A stretch of DNA of 64,000 nt from an uncultured Bacteroidales bacterium. GTDB lineage: Bacteria; Bacteroidota; Bacteroidia; Bacteroidales; F082. The notes beneath the pieces were generated by a model. It was not told the origin of the DNA. It ran no database searches and worked only from the letters and a program-made list of their open reading frames with translations. Location of the stretch: contig CALCYT010000014.1 in the NCBI GenBank assembly GCA_937906455.1, positions 15,310 to 79,309 of the forward strand, read 5' to 3'. The first letter of the stretch is position 1; each line of letters starts with the position of its first letter. Below, in pieces: positions 31,328 through 39,890 of this stretch. The position numbers were made by a program, and so were the translations under genes.

Positions 31328-31618
31328 TTAAATGTTGCTAAAAAAGTCAATTGTTTCACCTTTAGCCAAGGTCACGATGGCCTTCTTGAAAGCGTCTCTT
31401 CTTCCTTGAATAAAGCCTGTCTTTGTGTAACGTGACTTGAGCTTTCCATCATATCTCATAGTGTTGACCGACGCCACCTGAACACCATAGAGGTCTTCAA
31501 CGGCCTTCTTTATCTGCAACTTGTTAGCGCGGACGTCAACAATGAATCCGTACCGGTTCAGCTTCTCGCTGATAGCGGTCATCTTTTCCGTGATTATAGG
31601 TTTCTTAATGATAATCAT
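31328..31618 (-). CDS. rplW: 50S ribosomal protein L23
   Basis: The 96-residue protein contains IIKKPIITEKMTAISEKLN and the rRNA-binding VDVRANKLQIKKAVEDLYGV. L23 docks trigger factor and SRP at the tunnel exit. It starts 20 bases after rplD. Confidence 0.98.
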   Translation of the reverse strand: MIIIKKPIITEKMTAISEKLNRYGFIVDVRANKLQIKKAVEDLYGVQVASVNTMRYDGKLKSRYTKTGFIQGRRDAFKKAIVTLAKGETIDFFSNI

Positions 31619-31638
31619 CTCTTTAATCTTTTAAGTTG

Positions 31639-32265
31639 TCATCCAAGAATTCCATCTATGACTGCGAGTGAGCTTTCCGTGATGAAGAGCTTCTTGGCAT
31701 TCAGAATATCATAAGTGTTGAGGTTGCGGGCAAGGCCGATTTTTGTGCGCTGGATGTTTCTTGCCGACAGCACGACGTTCATGTTTGTCTCCGGGAAGAC
31801 GAACAGGTTCTTGCCACCATTCACTTTAAGGTTGTTCAAGACCTCAATCATCTGTTTGGTCTTGATTGTGTCAAATGTAAAGTCCTCGATGATAACAATC
31901 TCGTTGTCCTGCATCTTGTAAGTGAGGGCCGAACGGCGGGCGAGCTGTTTCACCTTCTTGTTCAATTTGAAACTGTAGTCACGTGGCTGTGGGCCGAAGA
32001 CGCGGCCGCCACCTCTCAACAATGGTGAGTTGATGTCACCACGACGCGCGCCACCTGTGCCTTTCTGACGGAACAGCTTGCGTGTGCTGCCTGATATCTC
32101 GCTACGTGTCTTGGCCTTGTGTGTGCCCTGACGCTGATCTGCCAAATACTGCTTCACATCAAGATAGACGCAGTGCTCGTTTGGCTCGATGCCGTAGATA
32201 TTCTCGTTCAACTGGACCTTGCGTCCCGTTGATTCACCGGTAATCTTTAAAACTTCTAACTCCAT
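31639..32265 (-). CDS. rplD: 50S ribosomal protein L4
   Basis: The 208-residue protein has the tunnel loop RKLFRQKGTGGARRGDINSP near residues 67-86 and GGGRVFGPQPRDYSFKLNKK. This arrangement is diagnostic of L4. In Escherichia coli L4 represses the S10 operon; no matching leader can be claimed here. It overlaps rplC by 10 bases. Confidence 0.98.
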   Translation of the reverse strand: MELEVLKITGESTGRKVQLNENIYGIEPNEHCVYLDVKQYLADQRQGTHKAKTRSEISGSTRKLFRQKGTGGARRGDINSPLLRGGGRVFGPQPRDYSFKLNKKVKQLARRSALTYKMQDNEIVIIEDFTFDTIKTKQMIEVLNNLKVNGGKNLFVFPETNMNVVLSARNIQRTKIGLARNLNTYDILNAKKLFITESSLAVIDGILG

Positions 32266-32885
32266 CTCTCAATTTTTAAATAGCCGTTCTTTGCTCCCGG
32301 TACTGAACCTTTTACTACTAACAAATTCTTTTCCGGTACGATTTTCATAATTTGGAGGTTGATAGCCTTCACTTTGCGGTTACCCATCTGGCCGCCCATG
32401 CGCAATCCTTTGAAAACTCTCGAAGGATAAGCGCAAGCTCCGATTGAACCTGGTTTTCTCAAACGGTTGTGCTGACCGTGAGTCGCTTGTCCGACGCCAT
32501 TGAAATGATGACGTCTCACTACACCTTGGAAGCCCTTACCTTTGCTGATGCCGCTGACATCGACAAACTCGCCTTCCATGAACACTTCGACGGTAATCGT
32601 TTCACCCAGGCTCTTTCTGTGTCCTGCCTCGAAACGTGTGAACTCTCTAACCAACTTCTTAGGCGTCGTGCCGGCTTTCTCAAAATGCTTCTGCATCGCC
32701 TTTGAGGTGTTTTTCACCTTCTTCTCATCATACGCCAATTGGATAGCGTCGTAACCGTCCTTCTCTTTTGATCTAACTTGGGTTACTACACATGGACCCG
32801 CCTCGATGACTGTCACCGGAATGTTCTTGCCGCTCTCGTCATAGATGCTGGTCATCCCAATCTTTTTTCCTAGTATTCCTGACAT
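32256..32885 (-). CDS. rplC: 50S ribosomal protein L3
   Basis: The 209-residue protein has GILGKKIGMTSIYDESGKN at the start and GVGQATHGQHNRLRKPGSIG near residue 130, where a Gln is methylated in some bacteria. L3 begins 50S assembly. Its end overlaps the rplD start by 10 bases, suggesting translational coupling. Confidence 0.98.
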   Translation of the reverse strand: MSGILGKKIGMTSIYDESGKNIPVTVIEAGPCVVTQVRSKEKDGYDAIQLAYDEKKVKNTSKAMQKHFEKAGTTPKKLVREFTRFEAGHRKSLGETITVEVFMEGEFVDVSGISKGKGFQGVVRRHHFNGVGQATHGQHNRLRKPGSIGACAYPSRVFKGLRMGGQMGNRKVKAINLQIMKIVPEKNLLVVKGSVPGAKNGYLKIERWS

Positions 32886-32920
32886 TGCTACTAATTTAAG
32901 CTGTTAATTACTAGATAGTT

Positions 32921-33229
32921 TTACAATAATTTAATTTCTACATCCACGCCATTAGGCATTTCCAATTTCATCAAGGCATCAATCTGCTGAGAAGTCGCGT
33001 TGTAGATGTCTAACAATCTCTTGTAGTAAGACAACTCGAACTGCTCGCGTGATTTCTTGTGGACGAAAGTGGAGCGCAAAACAGTGTAGATTTTCTTGTC
33101 GGTCGGAAGCGGAATAGGTCCGCTGACGACTGCACCAGTCATTTTGATGGTTTTCACGATTTTCTCGGCTGACTTGTCAACCAAGTTGTGGTCGTGCGAC
33201 TTTAATTTGATTCTAATTCTTTGGCTCAT
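32921..33229 (-). CDS. rpsJ: 30S ribosomal protein S10
   Basis: The 102-residue protein begins MSQRIRIKLKSHDHNLVDKS and contains GPIPLPTDKKIYTVLRSTFV and KKSREQFELSYYKRLLD, matching S10 (NusE). It follows fusA directly; no tuf gene lies between, as is common in this phylum. Confidence 0.98.
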   Translation of the reverse strand: MSQRIRIKLKSHDHNLVDKSAEKIVKTIKMTGAVVSGPIPLPTDKKIYTVLRSTFVHKKSREQFELSYYKRLLDIYNATSQQIDALMKLEMPNGVDVEIKLL

Positions 33230-33272
33230 AAGACCTTTTTTTTATTTATTAATTTCTCTTTAATTATTCTTC

Positions 33273-33300
33273 CTTCTAACTTCTAACTTCTGTCTTCTAA
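33273..33300. repeat. Four CTTCTAA heptamers over the fusA stop codon
   Basis: CTTCTAA, CTTCTAA, CTTCTGT and CTTCTAA run without interruption. The fusA stop (33297-33299) is in the last unit. The spacer to rpsJ is otherwise AT-rich and featureless. Confidence 0.75.
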
Positions 33301-35417
33301 AAGAAGAAATATATCCCCTTCGCCTTTTTGATGACGATGTCGGCAAGTGTCGGAGGCACCTCGGCGTAATGGCTGAACTCCATGTTGAATGTGCCTCTGC
33401 CTTGTGTCAGTGTGCGAAGTGTCGTGATGTATCCGAACATCTCCGCGAGTGGCGCGTCGGCCTTGACTATCTGAAGTCCGTGATCGACATCGACGTTATG
33501 CAAGACGGCTCTGCGTCTGTTCAGGTCGCCTGTGACATCTCCGAGATAGTCGGCAGGAACCTGCACCTCGACTTTCATTATCGGCTCCATCACTACCGAG
33601 CCGGCCTGTGCGCCTGCCTCTTTGAAGCCTATGCGTGCCGCCGTCTCAAATGAGAGTTCGTCGCTGTCAACCGGATGAGCACTGCCGTCGATGAGGCGCA
33701 CCTTCACCGAATCCATGGGGAATCCGGCGAGCACGCCATTCGTCATAGAGCCTCTGAAGCCCTTTTCTATTGCCGGGAAGTACTCCTTCGGTATGTTGTT
33801 GCCTTTGGCGTCGTTGATAAACTGCAATCCTGACATTCCGTCATCGGCCGGACCGATCTCAAACTCAATATCGGCGAATTTGCCTTTGCCGCCGGTCTGT
33901 TTCTTATAGACCTCGCGGAAACGGACTGTCTGTGTGAACGATTCCTTGTATGCCACCTGCGGCTGTCCCTCGTTGATTTCGACGCCGAATTCGCGTTTCA
34001 GTCTGTCAACGATGATGTCGAGATGAAGCTCGCCCATTCCTGAGATTATCGTCTGGCCGGAGTTCTCGTCGGTAGTGACTTTGAACGTCGGGTCTTCTTC
34101 CTGGAGCTTCTGGAGAGCCATGGTGAGCTTCTCCATGTCGGCTTGCGTCTTAGGTTCGACGGCTATCTGCACGACCGGCTGAGGGAATTTGATGTTCTCG
34201 AGGATTATGGGTTTGTTTTCCACCGCGAGGGTGTCGCCTGTTCTAATCTCGCGGAATCCCACAGCGGCTGCGATGTCGCCGGCCTCTATCTTGGTGAGAG
34301 GCGTCTGTTTGTTGGCGTTCATCTGCACGATCTTGTTGATACGTTCACGTTTGCCTGTCGAGACGTTGAGCACTATCTGACCGGCGTCCAGGGTGCCTGA
34401 ATAGACACGGAAGAACGCGAGTTTGCCGACGTATGGGTCTGTGGCGATTTTGAATGCGAGTGCGCAGAAAGGTTCTTTCGGATCTGCTTTACGTGTCTCT
34501 TCTTTTTCCGTCTTCGGGTTGACGCCTGTCACGTGGTCGATGTCAAGAGGGCTTGGAAGGTAGCGGACTACACCATCGAGGAGAGGTTGTACTCCTTTGT
34601 TTTTGAATGAAGCTCCACACATCACAGGGCACATACGCAATTCTAATGTTGCCTTTCTTAATTCCGCGTAAATCTCTTCCTCTGTGATGGTTTCAGGGTC
34701 TTCCATGAATTTCTCAAGGAGCTTTTCATTGTTTTCAGCAACGCCTTCTAAAAGTTTGAGGCGGTATTCTGCTGCTGTTTCAGCCAGCTCTGCGGGGATA
34801 TCGACGACATCGAATTGGGTGCCGAGTTCGTCTTCGTCCCACAGCAGGGCTTTATTCTTGATAAGGTCAACCACGCCAACGAAGCCATCCTCTTCTCCTA
34901 TCGGGATTTGGATTGCCACAGGGTTGGCGTTAAGGCGTTCTTTAATCTGTCCGAGGACTTTGTAGAAGTCAGCGCCGCTGCGGTCCATTTTGTTTACGAA
35001 ACAGATGCGCGGCACGTTATATTTGTCGGCTTGGCGCCACACCGTCTCCGACTGTGGCTCGACGCCGCCAACTGCACAGAATATCGCTATCGCGCCATCG
35101 AGCACTCTGAGGGAGCGTTCCACCTCTACGGTGAAATCGACATGGCCTGGAGTGTCGATGATGTTGATTTTGAATTGGTTGTCGTCGAGTTGCCAGAACA
35201 CTGTGGTGGCGGCTGAGGTGATGGTGATGCCGCGTTCCTGTTCCTGGACCATCCAGTCCATGGTGGCGGCGCCGTCGTGAACCTCACCGATACGATGATT
35301 ACGGCCGGTATAATACAGCACACGCTCCGTTGTCGTCGTCTTACCCGCATCGATGTGAGCCATGATGCCGATATTACGCGTCAGAGCGAGGTTTGTGTTA
35401 TGTTGGTCGTTGTTCAT
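33297..35417 (-). CDS. fusA: Translation elongation factor G
   Basis: The 706-residue GTPase has the P-loop AHIDAGKTTTTERVL near residue 20, the switch I and II segments ERGITITSAATT and DTPGHVDFTVEVERS, NKMDRSG, and later domains with ISGMGELHLDIIVDRL. It drives translocation on the ribosome. The C-terminus KKAKGIYFFF is unusual, and the stop lies in a heptamer repeat, so the last residues may be repeat-derived. It follows rpsG in the str cluster. Confidence 0.98.
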   Translation of the reverse strand: MNNDQHNTNLALTRNIGIMAHIDAGKTTTTERVLYYTGRNHRIGEVHDGAATMDWMVQEQERGITITSAATTVFWQLDDNQFKINIIDTPGHVDFTVEVERSLRVLDGAIAIFCAVGGVEPQSETVWRQADKYNVPRICFVNKMDRSGADFYKVLGQIKERLNANPVAIQIPIGEEDGFVGVVDLIKNKALLWDEDELGTQFDVVDIPAELAETAAEYRLKLLEGVAENNEKLLEKFMEDPETITEEEIYAELRKATLELRMCPVMCGASFKNKGVQPLLDGVVRYLPSPLDIDHVTGVNPKTEKEETRKADPKEPFCALAFKIATDPYVGKLAFFRVYSGTLDAGQIVLNVSTGKRERINKIVQMNANKQTPLTKIEAGDIAAAVGFREIRTGDTLAVENKPIILENIKFPQPVVQIAVEPKTQADMEKLTMALQKLQEEDPTFKVTTDENSGQTIISGMGELHLDIIVDRLKREFGVEINEGQPQVAYKESFTQTVRFREVYKKQTGGKGKFADIEFEIGPADDGMSGLQFINDAKGNNIPKEYFPAIEKGFRGSMTNGVLAGFPMDSVKVRLIDGSAHPVDSDELSFETAARIGFKEAGAQAGSVVMEPIMKVEVQVPADYLGDVTGDLNRRRAVLHNVDVDHGLQIVKADAPLAEMFGYITTLRTLTQGRGTFNMEFSHYAEVPPTLADIVIKKAKGIYFFF

Positions 35418-35448
35418 CTTTTCTTACACCTTATTAATATAATAGAAT

Positions 35449-35916
35449 TTAGAATCTGAAATGTGAGAACGCCTTGTTAGCGTCTGCCATTCTGTGGATT
35501 TCCTCCTTCTTCTTGAAAGCTGCGCCTTCTTCTTTGTAAGCCTGCATGATTTCGCCTGCGAGTTTCTCGCCCATTGAGCGCTCATGGCGTTTGCGGGCGT
35601 AGCCGATAAGGTTCTTCATGCCCATGCTTTGTTTGCGTGACGGGCGGATTTCAGACGGAATCTGGAATGTCGCACCACCGATGCGGCGGCTTCTCACCTC
35701 CACTTGAGGTGTCACGTTGGCCAATGCTTTCTTCCACACTTCTACAGGGTCTTCGTTGAGTTTAGCCTGTACAATGTCCATTGCCTGGTAGAAAATCTCG
35801 TAAGCGAGGTTCTTCTTGCCTTTGAGCATGATGTTGTTCACAAACTTTGTGACTGTGACATCACCGTACTTTGGATCCGGAAGGATGATTCTTTTCTTTG
35901 GTTTAGCTTTTCTCAT
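35449..35916 (-). CDS. rpsG: 30S ribosomal protein S7
   Basis: The 155-residue protein begins MRKAKPKKRIILPDPKYGD and contains VRSRRIGGATFQIPSEIRPSRK (residues 76-97) and GEKLAGEIMQAYKEEGAAFKKKEEIHRMADANKAFSHFRF at the end. S7 organises the 30S head. It follows rpsL by 21 bases. Confidence 0.98.
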   Translation of the reverse strand: MRKAKPKKRIILPDPKYGDVTVTKFVNNIMLKGKKNLAYEIFYQAMDIVQAKLNEDPVEVWKKALANVTPQVEVRSRRIGGATFQIPSEIRPSRKQSMGMKNLIGYARKRHERSMGEKLAGEIMQAYKEEGAAFKKKEEIHRMADANKAFSHFRF

Positions 35917-35937
35917 TTCTTAAGCATTTACTGATTT

Positions 35938-36327
35938 TTACTTCTTTGCTGCTGCTTTTTTAGGACGTTTCGCACCGTATTTTGATCTGCGCTGGCGGCG
36001 GCCATCCACGCCGGCGGTATCTAATGCACCGCGGATGATGTGATAACGTACACCTGGAAGATCCTTCACACGGCCACCTCTAATCATGACGATTGAGTGC
36101 TCCTGTAAGTTGTGTCCTTCGCCCGGAATGTAGGCGTTGACTTCCTTCTGATTTGTCAGACGGACCCTCGCTACTTTACGCATTGCCGAATTAGGCTTCT
36201 TAGGTGTGGTCGTATAGACACGGACACACACGCCACGGCGCTGCGGGCAAGAATCCAAGGCAGGAGATTTACTCTTGTCTTCCAATTTCTGACGTCCTTT
36301 GCGGACTAACTGTTGAATCGTTGGCAT
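35938..36327 (-). CDS. rpsL: 30S ribosomal protein S12
   Basis: The 129-residue protein contains TTTPKKPNSAMRKVARV near residue 39, YIPGEGHNLQEHSIV, and GGRVKDLPGVRYH near 84. Both Lys positions that change in streptomycin-resistant mutants keep the wild-type residue. It is the first gene of the long ribosomal block, with a leader of about 260 nt. Confidence 0.98.
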   Translation of the reverse strand: MPTIQQLVRKGRQKLEDKSKSPALDSCPQRRGVCVRVYTTTPKKPNSAMRKVARVRLTNQKEVNAYIPGEGHNLQEHSIVMIRGGRVKDLPGVRYHIIRGALDTAGVDGRRQRRSKYGAKRPKKAAAKK

Positions 36328-36593
36328 TCTTTAATTGCGTTTAAAATTATTATTTTTTATTTGTTTGATAGATAATTTTCTCTCTTATCACCACTAAAAA
36401 ACGGTAATTTCCGAAGCATTTCACTACATAGTAAGGAATTGACAAGTCACGATACGGACTTTTGTTATCAAAACACACCGAAGTCTAATGTGTTGAGTTT
36501 GAGTGACTTACGGTGCAAGAACCTATAACGTTTTCTTTATCAGGTCCTTACTATTGGTAAATGAGGCAACATTTACTACCTTTTTTCGGGCTG
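36328..36593 (-). promoter_or_regulatory. Long 5' leader of the rpsL operon
   Basis: From the predicted start near 36587 to rpsL there are about 260 untranslated bases. The first 130 hold nested complementary segments (listed separately at 36428-36554). The rest is AT-rich, contains AATGCTTCG (36412-36420), and has no convincing reading frame. The gene-free stretch 36328-36839 otherwise contains only the two divergent promoters and A/T-rich DNA. Confidence 0.6.
36428..36554 (-). ncRNA. Candidate structured leader RNA upstream of rpsL
   Basis: A perfect 10-bp pair (36428-36437 with 36545-36554, ATAGTAAGGA on the plus strand) closes the region. Inside lie AAGTCAC (36444-36450) with GTGACTT (36503-36509), and AACACA (36472-36477) with TGTGTT (36489-36494). 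GACTT at 36457-36461 can pair with AAGTC at 36481-36485 in the hairpin loop, giving a pseudoknot, or with AAGTC at 36444-36448, giving an alternative fold. It could be a ribosomal-protein-binding or attenuating leader. Known Rfam classes were not checked. Confidence 0.55.
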
Positions 36594-36627
36594 CAAAATT
36601 ACAACATTTTTCAATAGGTTCGACAAA
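36594..36627 (-). promoter_or_regulatory. Promoter of the rpsL-led ribosomal block
   Basis: On the minus strand TTTG (36624-36627) and TAATTTTG (36594-36601) are 22 bp apart. The surrounding TTGTAATTTTGC matches the promoter before rpmJ at 21465-21498. It diverges from the helicase gene. Confidence 0.65.
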
Positions 36628-36813
36628 AATTTTAAAATTTTTTGAATTATTTTTTCAACAGTTGTCTTAACCTGATAAAAATTGACCAAATAGTAGGTGA
36701 GAAAACCTCATTTGTGTCAGCTGATGGTGTTGAAACTGCTGCCATGAGAAAAACACCTCTTGGGGCGTTTGGTTTTTTATAATAAAAAACTTTCAACTTT
36801 AAACTAAAAGTTG

Positions 36814-36821
36814 TATCTTTG
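36814..36821 (+). promoter_or_regulatory. -7 box of the UvrD-like helicase promoter
   Basis: TATCTTTG followed by CACCGA lies 18 bases before the GTG start; the same block precedes the LytTR gene. The -33 position has TTTC rather than TTTG. The very short distance to the start implies a leader of only about 12 nt. Confidence 0.6.
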
Positions 36822-36839
36822 CACCGAAAATTTTGAAAC

Positions 36840-39155
36840 GTGTCAGACATCCTGAAATATTTGAATGAGCCTCAGCGCGAGGCGGTTACGACGATAGATG
36901 GTCCGGTGATGGTCATAGCGGGAGCCGGTTCGGGCAAGACCCGCGCCCTCACACACCGTATAGCCTACATGATTGAGCAAGGCGTCAACCCGTTCAGCAT
37001 CATGGCGTTGACCTTCACCAACAAAGCCGCCAAGGAGATGAAGGAACGCATCATGCAGCTCGTGGAGCCGGGTGCCGCACGTAACGTCTGGATGGGCACT
37101 TTCCATTCCATCTTCGCCAGGATACTGCGCATAGAAGCGACGTATTTAGGCTACACCTCCGAGTTCACCATCTACGACACCGACGACTCCAAGGCTCTCA
37201 TCAACACCATCCTTAAAGAAAGGGAAATCGACACCAAGGCATATCCCGCCAAATATGTATTGCACCGCATCTCGATGGCGAAATCGGCACTTTACACGCC
37301 GGAAGACTATTGTGAGAACGCCGAGATACAGGAACAGGACCGCCGCGCCAACAAGCCGCTCATCGGAGAGATATTCAAGACGTACAACAGCCGCCTCAAA
37401 CGCGCCAACGCGATGGACTTCGACGACATCCTGTTCAACACCAACGTACTGCTGCGCGACTTCCCCGAGATACTCTTCAAATACCAACGTCATTTCGAGT
37501 ATATCCTCGTCGATGAGTACCAGGACACCAACTACGCGCAATATCTTATCATAAAACGTATCGCTGCCATGCACGAGAACATCTGCGTGGTAGGCGACGA
37601 CGCACAGTCGATATACGGCTTCCGCGGCGCGAATATCCAGAACATACTGAATTTCAAGATAGACTATCCGGAGAACAAACTCATCAGATTAGAGCAGAAC
37701 TACCGCTCGACCAAGACCATCGTCAAGGCGGCTAACAGCGTGATTGCCAACAACAAAGACCAAATCAAGAAAAACGTGTGGTCTGACAAGGAGGAAGGCG
37801 AGCTGATCACGCTTCTGAGAGCCACATCCGACAACGAGGAAGGCACTCTCGTGGCGAACTCCATCTTCGGATTCAAGATGTCGCGACAGCTATCCAACAA
37901 GGACTTCGCGATTCTTTACCGCACCAACGCACAGTCACGCTCGTTAGAAGAGGCGTTGCGCAAACAGGACATACCTTATAAGATATACGGCGGACTCTCG
38001 TTCTACGACCGCAAAGAGGTGAAAGACCTCCTTGCCTATTTCCGTGTCACCATCAACCCCACCGACGAACAGGCTCTGCTCAGAATCATCAACTATCCGG
38101 CAAGGGGCATCGGCGACACCACCAAACAGAAGCTGCAGGTGATAGCCGACGGACGCAAATGCACCGTCTGGGACGTGCTGACATCACTGAACGAGCAGTC
38201 AACGGAGTTCAACATGGGAACGGTCAACAAACTGAGCAACTTCGTCACCATGATACAGAGCTTCCGGACACAAATCGACAAGATGAACGCCTTCGAGTTA
38301 GCGAAGCATATCACCGATACCGTCGGAATCATCAAGGTGTTGAAGGAAGACGAGAGTCCCGACGGCGTGATGCGCGTGCAGAACATCGAGGAGCTTTTGA
38401 ACGCCATACAGGAGTTCAGCGACAAGCAAGTCGATGAGGTGACTGGCGAGCAGATGACCGTCAGCCTCCCGAAATTCATGGAAGACGTGGCTTTGCTCAC
38501 CGACCAGGACAAAACGGAGGACGAGAACGCCGACTACGTCACGCTGATGACCATACACAGCGCCAAAGGCCTCGAGTTTCCTTACGTTTACATCGTCGGA
38601 CTTGAGGAGAACCTCTTCCCCGGCATCCAATCCTTAAGCACACGCGAAGACTTGGAGGAGGAACGCCGTCTGTTTTATGTGGCACTGACGAGGGCCGAGA
38701 CGAAGCTCGTCCTGAGCTATGCCGAGAGCCGTTACCGCTGGGGTAACATCACCCTCAGCGAGCCGTCGCGTTTCATCGAGGAAATAGACCCCGACCTCAT
38801 CGAGCGGACGAGGAAAGCGTCGTTCAGAGGCACCACCATCAAGGAAGAACACGGCTATAACCCGTTCTCCTCCAACAAAGGCGGCTGGACATTCAGCGGC
38901 GACAGACGTTATGTGAAACCGTCCGACACCACGCCGCATACTGACCATCCTAAAGCCTCCCCTTCCGACTTCATACCCGTCGATGCCGATGAGATACAAG
39001 TGGGACAGCGTGTCTTGCACCAGAAATTCGGTCAGGGAACGGTCATCAAAGTGGAAGGCATAGGACCTAACAAGAAGGCATCGGTCGATTTCGACGAGGG
39101 CGGCAATAAGATGCTGATGCTGAAATTTGCAAGGTTAAGTATACTTAAACAATAA
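36840..39155 (+). CDS. UvrD/PcrA-type 3'-5' DNA helicase
   Basis: The 771-residue protein begins with GTG (MSDILKYLNEPQREAV), the usual UvrD/PcrA start. Motifs are complete: AGAGSGKTRAL near residue 28, LTFTNKAAKEM, VDEYQDTN near 225, GDDAQSIYGFRGA, QNYRST, TIHSAKGLEFPYV near 568, and FYVALTRAE. The C-terminal end (QKFGQGTVIKVEG) is the PcrA-type Tudor-like element that binds RNA polymerase. It acts in nucleotide-excision repair and removal of replication or transcription conflicts. Its promoter diverges from the ribosomal block. Confidence 0.96.
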   Translation: MSDILKYLNEPQREAVTTIDGPVMVIAGAGSGKTRALTHRIAYMIEQGVNPFSIMALTFTNKAAKEMKERIMQLVEPGAARNVWMGTFHSIFARILRIEATYLGYTSEFTIYDTDDSKALINTILKEREIDTKAYPAKYVLHRISMAKSALYTPEDYCENAEIQEQDRRANKPLIGEIFKTYNSRLKRANAMDFDDILFNTNVLLRDFPEILFKYQRHFEYILVDEYQDTNYAQYLIIKRIAAMHENICVVGDDAQSIYGFRGANIQNILNFKIDYPENKLIRLEQNYRSTKTIVKAANSVIANNKDQIKKNVWSDKEEGELITLLRATSDNEEGTLVANSIFGFKMSRQLSNKDFAILYRTNAQSRSLEEALRKQDIPYKIYGGLSFYDRKEVKDLLAYFRVTINPTDEQALLRIINYPARGIGDTTKQKLQVIADGRKCTVWDVLTSLNEQSTEFNMGTVNKLSNFVTMIQSFRTQIDKMNAFELAKHITDTVGIIKVLKEDESPDGVMRVQNIEELLNAIQEFSDKQVDEVTGEQMTVSLPKFMEDVALLTDQDKTEDENADYVTLMTIHSAKGLEFPYVYIVGLEENLFPGIQSLSTREDLEEERRLFYVALTRAETKLVLSYAESRYRWGNITLSEPSRFIEEIDPDLIERTRKASFRGTTIKEEHGYNPFSSNKGGWTFSGDRRYVKPSDTTPHTDHPKASPSDFIPVDADEIQVGQRVLHQKFGQGTVIKVEGIGPNKKASVDFDEGGNKMLMLKFARLSILKQ

Positions 39156-39176
39156 AGGTTATTGATATTAGTTAAA

Positions 39177-39218
39177 AGATAAAAGAGTAAAGATAAAAGA
39201 TAAAAGATAAAAGATATA
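39177..39218. repeat. Six AGATAAA-type heptamers before the DUF4290 gene
   Basis: AGATAAA, AGAGTAA, AGATAAA, AGATAAA, AGATAAA and AGATATA run to within 6 bases of the ATG at 39225. They form most of the leader between the helicase and DUF4290 genes and could affect initiation. Confidence 0.75.
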
Positions 39219-39224
39219 AGAGTT

Positions 39225-39887
39225 ATGGAATACAATACAGAACGCGAAAAGATTGTGATTTCGGAGTACGGGCGCAACATTCAGGAGATGATTCGCCATC
39301 TGATGGACATTGAGGACCGCGAGCAGCGCACCGAGGCGGCTTATTTCATCGTCAACGTGATGGCGCAGATGAACCCGCAGGTCAAGGAGTCGAACGACTA
39401 CATGCACAAGCTGTGGGACCATCTCCACATCATCGCCAATTACGAACTCGACGTTGACGGCCCATATCAGAAGCCCACTCCCGAGATGCAGAAAAAGAAG
39501 CCGGAACACGTTGGCTATCAGAAGAATAACATCCGTTACGGACATTACGGACAATATATCTACGACGTGGTGAAGAAGGTGAAGGAGATGGACGACGGTC
39601 CGAAGCGGCAAGCCATCTTAGTGAACATCGCCAACCAGATGAAACGCGACTATCTCAACTGGAACCGCGACACCGTCAACGACCTGCTTATTTTGGACGA
39701 CCTGTACAAAATATCCGGTGAGGAGATCGCTTTGCCGATGGACACCAAGCTCATCCCGACAAACGAGATACTGAACAAGCCGCAGCAGCAAAACCAGAAT
39801 CAGAAAAAGAAAAACAACAAGAAAAACAACAAGAATCAGGCTCAGGTCAAGCAGAACAACCCCAACCGTCCAAACAAAAAGAATTAA
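39225..39887 (+). CDS. DUF4290 domain protein
   Basis: The 220-residue protein begins MEYNTEREKIVISEYGRNIQ and matches the DUF4290 family, known mainly in Bacteroidetes. No catalytic motif is visible. The globular part ends near residue 183; a tail of about 35 residues is almost entirely Asn, Lys and Gln. It sits just ahead of murA (3 bases apart), and this pairing recurs in the phylum. Its function is unknown; a link to cell-wall synthesis or cell division is only suggested by position. Confidence 0.88.
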   Translation: MEYNTEREKIVISEYGRNIQEMIRHLMDIEDREQRTEAAYFIVNVMAQMNPQVKESNDYMHKLWDHLHIIANYELDVDGPYQKPTPEMQKKKPEHVGYQKNNIRYGHYGQYIYDVVKKVKEMDDGPKRQAILVNIANQMKRDYLNWNRDTVNDLLILDDLYKISGEEIALPMDTKLIPTNEILNKPQQQNQNQKKKNNKKNNKNQAQVKQNNPNRPNKKN

Positions 39888-39890
39888 GTC

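Noticed and set aside
33230..33296. A missing or degraded tuf gene between fusA and rpsJ
   Set aside because: The 67-bp spacer has no remnant; tuf is normally elsewhere in this phylum.
36647..36850. 67-residue reading frame on the minus strand at the helicase start
   Set aside because: It overlaps the helicase promoter and start and the upstream part of the rpsL promoter, and shows no family resemblance.
37493..37503. A further palindromic element in the UvrD-like gene (GTCATTTCGAG)
   Set aside because: Only one arm is present; it encodes an ordinary RHFE stretch and has no partner arm nearby.
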